Positions 6,887-11,331 of a DNA stretch of 11,331 nucleotides are shown here, in pieces. The stretch is from Bacillota bacterium (GTDB taxonomy: Bacteria; Bacillota_A; Clostridia; DSM-8532). The first letter of the stretch is position 1. Each line of letters starts with the position of its first letter. Where the stretch lies: positions 1-11,331 of the forward strand of contig JAFADM010000187.1 in NCBI GenBank assembly GCA_023424865.1. Direction: 5' to 3'. Both the position numbers and the translations under genes were made by a program. The notes under the pieces are model-generated. The model had not been told where the DNA came from, made no database searches, and saw only the letters and a program-made list of their open reading frames with translations.

Positions 6887-8752
6887 TCATTCTTCATCCT
6901 GAACAGAGGACACAATACTATTCAGGCCGCGATAGGCCTCTTTGAGAAGGATGCTGCCATCGCCCTCCCCCTTTGCCAGAGACTTCCGAAAATCCTCCGG
7001 TAAACCGGATATAATGGCACTTAGCCATTGTGTATTATTCTCTCCGCCCAGCACGTAGCTATACCCCAGGGCTTCATACCCTCCGGGAAGCCATTCAGGC
7101 GGACGGTTTTTCCATTTCCCTTTGGAGCCGATATTGTATCGCAAATTTCGCCATAACCGGTAATGGAAGCGTCCTTCCTCCGTATGCTTAAGGATGTTAA
7201 GGGAATAGAAAAACAAAAGAACACCTGGAGGAATCATGGCATAGCCTGACCAAATGGACAGGGATACGGAAACATAAAAGCCCAAAAACAGGAGAACGGT
7301 TCCGGCCATAAGCCCGATCTTTCTCCAAAAGGCCGTCTCCTCATCCAGCACCTGACTGGCCTCGTATTCCTGCCTCACATGCCTTTCCCATATATCGTAG
7401 CTCTGCTTGAGCTCAAAGGCTTCCTGTCTGACAAAGGGCTCCTTCATCAGCTGGGAAGGATAAAAGGCACCCTCGTCCCGCTCATAGCCCTTCATCCACT
7501 TAAGCAGCCACACCTCAGATGGGGTAAGAGCCTTTTGCCCCTCCTCCCTATCCTCCTTCTCACCCGGGAACAGGGAATTAAAAGCCAGAACAGGCTTGCC
7601 CTTGGGGTCCTCTTTTACAAGGGGTAGAAGTCTTCCACGGGCAGCAAGGGAGAAAAAGGTACCCATCAAGGCCCTGGCGCCGGTTTTACCGTGGGTAACC
7701 AGGAGCGCAACTTGGGCAGGGGCAAGGATGACTGACGGCTGCTTTGGAGTGTTCAGGCTGTCCTTTTTCACAGGACGAAGCTTATGCCGTAAATACATTA
7801 AAAGCCAGATGCCTCCAACAGCAGACAGCACCGACAAAAGTGAAGCCGCTGTTTTAATATGCTGCTGAACCTTCTCTCTGAGGGCTTTTAAGCCCACCGC
7901 TCTCGCGGCAGCTTCACGGGCTTCCAGAAGCTCCGGCTTGTCACTGGCATTGTAAATAGCCTCCTGCTGCCGGATAAGATAGCTGTAACGCCGGTTGTCC
8001 GTATAGGGTACTTTTGAAAGCAGGCTCGAAGGAAAAACAACCCGGGTTTCTACGTATTCACCCGGCACGGTATCGGGGATTTGATAGGTTACATTTCTCC
8101 TGCTCTCAACGTTCTTTTTCCCAACAAATACACCGTGAAGATACGGTGTCACATCCTCCATATCCGTATACTGGGGCAAATAGACGGCAACAGAAATATT
8201 GGATACGCGACTGTCCCACTGGGCCGGAATATGCGTTTTGGTATATTCGGCCACATCGCCATAGCGCTTGACAGCATTTAAAACCCTGTATTGAACAATG
8301 ATGGACCCATAGGTGTTTGTAAATGAGCCATACACCTTGAGCTTAACCAGCTGAGCTTCATCCAGGACACTGTAGGTTCCGGAAAACACCTCCGCATCCC
8401 ACTGCCCCTCCGAAAGGCGTACGCACTCCTGATAGCCATTTTTCCGAAGCATATAGACCTTCTGGATTTCAATGACTTCCTCATTCTTTTTGTCAATAAG
8501 GAGCATGACATTGTTGAAACTTCCTCGGAAAGAAAATTTTACATTTTCTGTAACATCAGCTGCGCCATCCTCGTTGATACGCACCGTAACATTATATGAG
8601 GAAATAGAGGCGCCTCTGTCCTCCTGAGCAAAAAGGGCACCTCCCGCCAGAATGGCATTGACAGCCAGCATCAGGGCATACAAGACTAAAAGCACACGAA
8701 ATAGTTTTGATTTTATTCCTGATTTTGACATTGTTTCCTTAACTCTTACCAC
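6887..8752 (-). CDS. DUF2207-type envelope membrane protein
   Basis: This 621-residue protein fits the DUF2207 layout. A hydrophobic signal or anchor (about 17-40) is followed by an extracytoplasmic beta-rich domain (about 45-255) that opens SYNVTVRINEDGAADVTENV, the typical start of this family. There is then a long polar helix (about 262-298), a TM near 302-320, a cytosolic domain (about 325-475) and a TM pair near 479-520. The W-x-x-Y-like late region is present (550-575, PPEWLPGGYEALGYSYVLG). Many family members end in a Gly/Ser-rich tail; this one ends in an acidic, non-Gly tail. Function is unknown; a role in the envelope is inferred from topology. The GTG start at 8752 is preferred because GGAGG is 7 nt upstream. 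It begins 3 nt after the stop of the GT-C-like gene, implying a coupled pair. Confidence 0.8.
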   Translation of the reverse strand: MVRVKETMSKSGIKSKLFRVLLVLYALMLAVNAILAGGALFAQEDRGASISSYNVTVRINEDGAADVTENVKFSFRGSFNNVMLLIDKKNEEVIEIQKVYMLRKNGYQECVRLSEGQWDAEVFSGTYSVLDEAQLVKLKVYGSFTNTYGSIIVQYRVLNAVKRYGDVAEYTKTHIPAQWDSRVSNISVAVYLPQYTDMEDVTPYLHGVFVGKKNVESRRNVTYQIPDTVPGEYVETRVVFPSSLLSKVPYTDNRRYSYLIRQQEAIYNASDKPELLEAREAAARAVGLKALREKVQQHIKTAASLLSVLSAVGGIWLLMYLRHKLRPVKKDSLNTPKQPSVILAPAQVALLVTHGKTGARALMGTFFSLAARGRLLPLVKEDPKGKPVLAFNSLFPGEKEDREEGQKALTPSEVWLLKWMKGYERDEGAFYPSQLMKEPFVRQEAFELKQSYDIWERHVRQEYEASQVLDEETAFWRKIGLMAGTVLLFLGFYVSVSLSIWSGYAMIPPGVLLFFYSLNILKHTEEGRFHYRLWRNLRYNIGSKGKWKNRPPEWLPGGYEALGYSYVLGGENNTQWLSAIISGLPEDFRKSLAKGEGDGSILLKEAYRGLNSIVSSVQDEE

Positions 8753-8755
8753 AGC

Positions 8756-10036
8756 TTATCCTCCGAATGGGCTACGGTCGGCTGAGAGGACTGATTTACC
8801 CGTAAGATAGCCCCTGAGGTTGTTTATAAAGGGTCTGGGATCCGCAAGCAAAAGCACAGGCCCGATAAGGGCCGCCCGGTATCGGAAATAGGTCTCGGCC
8901 ACATTCTCGGAAATAAGTATATTGATGGCGCTGTAGGTGACAATATAGGCCAGAATCCCCAATAAAAAAGGATTCCATTTCATAAATGCGTTAAGCGCAC
9001 CAAAAAAAGCTAATGCCAGACAGACATACCATAAATGCTGCTCCAGCCTCAAAAGAATGATAGCCGCCTCGTTTCCGGCAATATCGCTGATGTTGCCCGC
9101 CTGACTGGGGTAGGGCCTTAAGAGAAAACCGTTTACCGCATCCGGCAGATTCTTTTTGAGAATAACCCCTATGATGGAGTCAATTTCAGCATCCAGCTCC
9201 CCGGCGATATCCTCGTCCCCCCCATTGCTTCTGTCCATGGGGATGGCATGATAGCCCTTCATATTGGCCAAAACCGTATAATAAGTGGCAAACATGCCCG
9301 TAAGCAGCACAGCCAGCGCAAAATAGATCAGTGTTTTTCGCCCTGTTTTTAAATACAGAAAGAAAAGACAAACTAAAATGCCGCCTCCGAGAGTATAGAG
9401 CATGTAGATGCGCAGCAGGGTGCTTATCCATAAAAGGAAGCAGATGCACAGACATACGGCCGCTTTTTTTACAATGGCCCTGTCCTTATTCCGTATGAGG
9501 TTCAGCGTAAGGTACCAGATTAAAAGGACAATGAAAAAGGTTACCGATTCCTTACGGGTGTCCGTCGTCCAAACCATCAGGCTTGGAACAAGCAAATAAG
9601 CAATGCCCACAAAAGCTGATTTTTTAAAGCTGTAACGCAGCTCAAGGGCTATACCTGTAAGCATAAAGCCCGAGAGCGTACCAATAAAAGCGTTCACAAA
9701 GGATGCCGCATAACGGTTTACTCCGAACAGAGCATACTGAATGCCTGCCAAAACCGTATACCAGGTGTACTCGTATTCAACACTGAACAGAGGAACACCT
9801 GCTTTGAGCTGGCTGGCCACATCCTTGGCTACCTGGTGATAAATTAATCCGTCGGTGCCGGAAACCTCCGTGCCCTGGGCATACATAATAAAGACCAGCA
9901 CATACTTGACTGCCAGCGAAACCATGACAAGCACCAAATAAGTGAACCTGCCCGGTGTTTTCGGCATCATAAGCCGGCCAATAACCCATGTCAGGACAGC
10001 AAGCATCAGCATCCATACGCTATTTTCCAGTGTCAT
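8756..10036 (-). CDS. Polytopic membrane protein, GT-C-like putative glycosyltransferase or polymerase
   Basis: This 426-residue integral membrane protein has about ten hydrophobic segments (near 5-24, 30-53, 95-103, 110-132, 140-157, 162-181, 191-228, 236-256, 334-351, 355-375, 385-398). After TM2 the first outer loop holds GTDGLIYHQVAKDVA (60-74), like the Asp-x-x-x-Tyr loop of GT-C enzymes (ArnT/PMT type). Next comes YTWYTVLAGIQYALFG (90-105), then a DTRKES turn (159-164). A larger loop (about 253-333) includes LLRPYPS (305-311), and near the end is FRYRAAL (384-390), similar to late Arg-rich motifs in surface-polysaccharide membrane proteins. This suggests lipid-linked sugar transfer or polymerisation at the outer face, but donor and acceptor are unknown. 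A Wzy-like protein is an alternative. The start ATG has AGGA 8 nt upstream. The stop is 3 nt before the DUF2207 gene. Confidence 0.6.
   Translation of the reverse strand: MTLENSVWMLMLAVLTWVIGRLMMPKTPGRFTYLVLVMVSLAVKYVLVFIMYAQGTEVSGTDGLIYHQVAKDVASQLKAGVPLFSVEYEYTWYTVLAGIQYALFGVNRYAASFVNAFIGTLSGFMLTGIALELRYSFKKSAFVGIAYLLVPSLMVWTTDTRKESVTFFIVLLIWYLTLNLIRNKDRAIVKKAAVCLCICFLLWISTLLRIYMLYTLGGGILVCLFFLYLKTGRKTLIYFALAVLLTGMFATYYTVLANMKGYHAIPMDRSNGGDEDIAGELDAEIDSIIGVILKKNLPDAVNGFLLRPYPSQAGNISDIAGNEAAIILLRLEQHLWYVCLALAFFGALNAFMKWNPFLLGILAYIVTYSAINILISENVAETYFRYRAALIGPVLLLADPRPFINNLRGYLTGKSVLSADRSPFGG
8760..8764 (-). promoter_or_regulatory. Shine-Dalgarno site embedded in the upstream gene's last codons
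   Basis: GGAGG on the minus strand lies in the final two Gly codons of the GT-C-like gene and 7 nt before the GTG at 8752. The alternative ATG at 8731 has AAGGA only 4 nt away, which is too close to be ideal. This favours the GTG start and translational coupling. Confidence 0.75.
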
Positions 10037-10050
10037 AGTTTATATCCTGT

Positions 10051-10083
10051 CCGGACGCCATCCGGGGACTTAAAAAAGTCCCT
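10051..10083 (-). repeat. Two adjacent small hairpins after the AICAR formyltransferase gene
   Basis: Between the formyltransferase stop and the GT-C-like gene, GGGACTT (10065-10071) pairs with AAGTCCC (10076-10082) around AAAA, and CCGGA (10051-10055) pairs with TCCGG (10061-10065) around CGCCA. The two share base 10065, so they compete or stack. In the minus transcript the first begins 2 nt after the TAA stop. No T-tract follows it, so full termination is unlikely; partial attenuation or mRNA stabilisation between a purine gene and membrane genes is possible. Confidence 0.55.
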
Positions 10084-10084
10084 G

Positions 10085-11254
10085 TTAATGATGGAAAAGT
10101 CTCAATGCTGTAAAACACATGACCATGCCGTATTCGTCACAGGCTCTGATGATTTCGTCGTCTCTCACTGAGCCTCCCGGCTGAGCCAAGTAGCTTACGC
10201 CGCTTTTTGCCGCCCTGTCAATATTATCTCTAAAAGGTATAAATGCGTCGGAGCCATAAGATACGCCCCCAAAGCCCTTAAGCCACTCCTTCTTCTCTTC
10301 CCGGGTAAGCTTTTCAGGCACCTTCACAAACAGCTTCTCCCATTCCCTGTATTCGACTTCGGTAATATCCTCCCTCAAATAGAGATCAATGGCATTGTCA
10401 ATGGAGGCATACTTGAGCCCATCCACAAATTCCAGAGACTGAACCTTGGGGTGCTGGCGGAAAAACCAGATATCGGCCTTATCCCCTGCAAGGCGGGTAC
10501 AGTGGATTCTGGACTGCTGGCCCGCGCCGCAGCCAATAACCTGTCCGTCATAGGCAAAGCAAATGGAATTGGACTGAGTGTATTTCAGGGTAGTATAAGC
10601 AACCAGAAGATCCCTTAAGGCCGATTGTGGCAGGCTCTTCTCCTTTGTGACAACCTGACTGAAAAGGCTTGTGTCAACAGTAGCATTGTTTCTCAATTGC
10701 TCCAGTGTTATTCCAAAAACATCTCTGCTTTCGGTCTCTTCCGGGATATAGGAAGGATCTATGCGAAGTATAAGGTAAGTTCCTCTTTTTTTGGCCTTAA
10801 GTATTTCCAAGGCCTCAGGCTCATAACCGGGCGCAATGATGCCGTCGGAGACCTCCTTGGCCAAAAGCCTGGCGGTTGGAACATCCACCGTATCACTCAA
10901 TGCTGCAAAATCACCGAAGGTAGAAACACGATCTCCACCCCTTGCCCTGGCATAGGCTGTGGCAATGGGTGATAGCTCCAGATTTTCCACATGGTACATC
11001 TTCTTGAGCACATCGGACAGCGGCACCGCAACCGCGGCTCCGGCAGGGCTGACATGCTTAAAGGAAGCAGCGGCAGGAAGCCCTGTAGAAGCCTTTAATT
11101 CCTTTACCAGCTGCCAGCTGTTGAGGGCATCCAGAAAATTAATGTAGCTGGGTGTTCCGTTTAAAACCTCCAGAGGCATATCACCGTTTTTAACATAGAG
11201 ACGGGAAGGCTTCTGATGGGGGTTGCATCCGTATTTTATAGCAATTTCCTTCAT
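10085..11254 (-). CDS. Stand-alone AICAR formyltransferase (PurH C-terminal domain type)
   Basis: This cytosolic enzyme should convert AICAR plus 10-formyl-THF to FAICAR, the penultimate step of IMP synthesis. The 389 residues match only the transformylase part of bifunctional Pur[12 protein letters not shown] (6-16), [12 protein letters not shown] (36-47), KHVSPAG (66-72), [13 protein letters not shown] (104-116), LKYTQSNSI (223-231), GAGQQSR (243-249), [12 protein letters not shown] (335-346), [10 protein letters not shown] (358-367) and the C-terminal RLFHH. The catalytic Lys-His pair (66-67) is present, but the usual KHxNPCG reads KHVSPAG. There is no N-terminal cyclohydrolase domain, so a separate IMP cyclohydrolase must exist, perhaps just upstream outside the window. 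The ATG at 11254 is chosen because AAAGGAAG lies 10 nt before it and the protein then opens at the conserved core; the GTG at 11275 would place that site inside the gene. Confidence 0.92.
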   Translation of the reverse strand: MKEIAIKYGCNPHQKPSRLYVKNGDMPLEVLNGTPSYINFLDALNSWQLVKELKASTGLPAAASFKHVSPAGAAVAVPLSDVLKKMYHVENLELSPIATAYARARGGDRVSTFGDFAALSDTVDVPTARLLAKEVSDGIIAPGYEPEALEILKAKKRGTYLILRIDPSYIPEETESRDVFGITLEQLRNNATVDTSLFSQVVTKEKSLPQSALRDLLVAYTTLKYTQSNSICFAYDGQVIGCGAGQQSRIHCTRLAGDKADIWFFRQHPKVQSLEFVDGLKYASIDNAIDLYLREDITEVEYREWEKLFVKVPEKLTREEKKEWLKGFGGVSYGSDAFIPFRDNIDRAAKSGVSYLAQPGGSVRDDEIIRACDEYGMVMCFTALRLFHH

Positions 11255-11264
11255 TGGTTGTTCG

Positions 11265-11272
11265 CTTCCTTT
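11265..11272 (-). promoter_or_regulatory. Ribosome binding site of the AICAR formyltransferase gene
   Basis: AAAGGAAG on the minus strand is 10 nt before the ATG at 11254. It decides between that ATG and the in-frame GTG at 11275, which lies upstream of this site and has no comparable site of its own. Confidence 0.65.
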
Positions 11273-11299
11273 CACTTCACTTCATGCTTATTAATAATT

Positions 11300-11330
11300 T
11301 CTATATCCGTTTTTCCGGTTTGCCTGTCAA
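11300..11330 (-). promoter_or_regulatory. Candidate sigma-A promoter for the minus-strand gene series
   Basis: On the minus strand a perfect -35 TTGACA (11330-11325) is followed after 17 nt by GATATA (11307-11302) or after 19 nt by TATAGA (11305-11300). The -35 is ideal, but the -10 is imperfect in either register. Transcription would begin roughly 11290-11295, about 40 nt before the ATG at 11254. The right window edge falls directly behind the -35, so an upstream gene in the same operon cannot be excluded. No PurR-type box was recognised. Confidence 0.4.
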
Positions 11331-11331
11331 T

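Noticed and set aside
11255..11275. GTG start seven codons upstream of the chosen formyltransferase start
   Set aside because: The best ribosome site lies downstream of this GTG, and the added residues are not part of the family core.
1..11331. CRISPR array, tRNA, rRNA, insertion sequence, phage or defence genes
   Set aside because: No repeat-spacer pattern, cloverleaf, transposase or integrase motifs, or target-site duplications were seen on either strand.

Overview
The window looks like chromosomal DNA of an anaerobic Gram-positive Firmicute, most likely class Clostridia and perhaps Lachnospiraceae. This is judged by eye from AGGAGG-type ribosome binding sites, moderate GC content (roughly half, not counted), and gene families typical of that group: paired MDR-type ABC half-transporters, a soluble YdcF-like protein, a DUF2207 membrane protein, and a stand-alone AICAR formyltransferase without a fused IMP cyclohydrolase domain. 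No species can be named from sequence alone. No tRNA, rRNA, CRISPR array, insertion sequence, phage gene or integration site was seen.

Left part, plus strand (1-3981): two overlapping genes encode the halves of a heterodimeric type IV ABC exporter. The first gene is cut by the left window edge. Active-site residues are divided in a complementary way. Half 1 has Asp and Gln in place of the catalytic Glu and His but keeps a good SGGQ signature. Half 2 keeps Glu and His but has a degenerate SQGQ signature. The dimer should therefore have one active and one degenerate ATP site. Half 1 also carries a predicted outside loop of about 160 residues between TM1 and TM2.

Middle (3982-4316): a non-coding gap holds a terminator-like hairpin and three further inverted repeats. 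One contains a perfect 20-bp palindrome inside a longer, imperfect hairpin. A small soluble YdcF/DUF218-family gene follows on the plus strand (4317-4922).

Right part, minus strand (11254 down to 4919): four co-directional genes in the order AICAR formyltransferase, polytopic GT-C-like membrane protein, DUF2207 membrane protein, ABC-F ATPase. The two membrane genes are 3 nt apart, and the Shine-Dalgarno sequence of the second lies in the last codons of the first, so they are probably co-translated and may act together at the cell envelope. The final gene converges on ydcF, and their stop codons overlap by 4 bp with no terminator between them. The nearest terminator for minus-strand transcripts is the hairpin at 4027-4062, which pairs better on the minus strand than on the plus strand.

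Most of the window is ordinary accessory and housekeeping content. The parts most worth a second look are the structured gap upstream of ydcF, the coupled GT-C-like/DUF2207 pair, the exporter half with the extracytoplasmic insertion, and the variant stand-alone AICAR formyltransferase.
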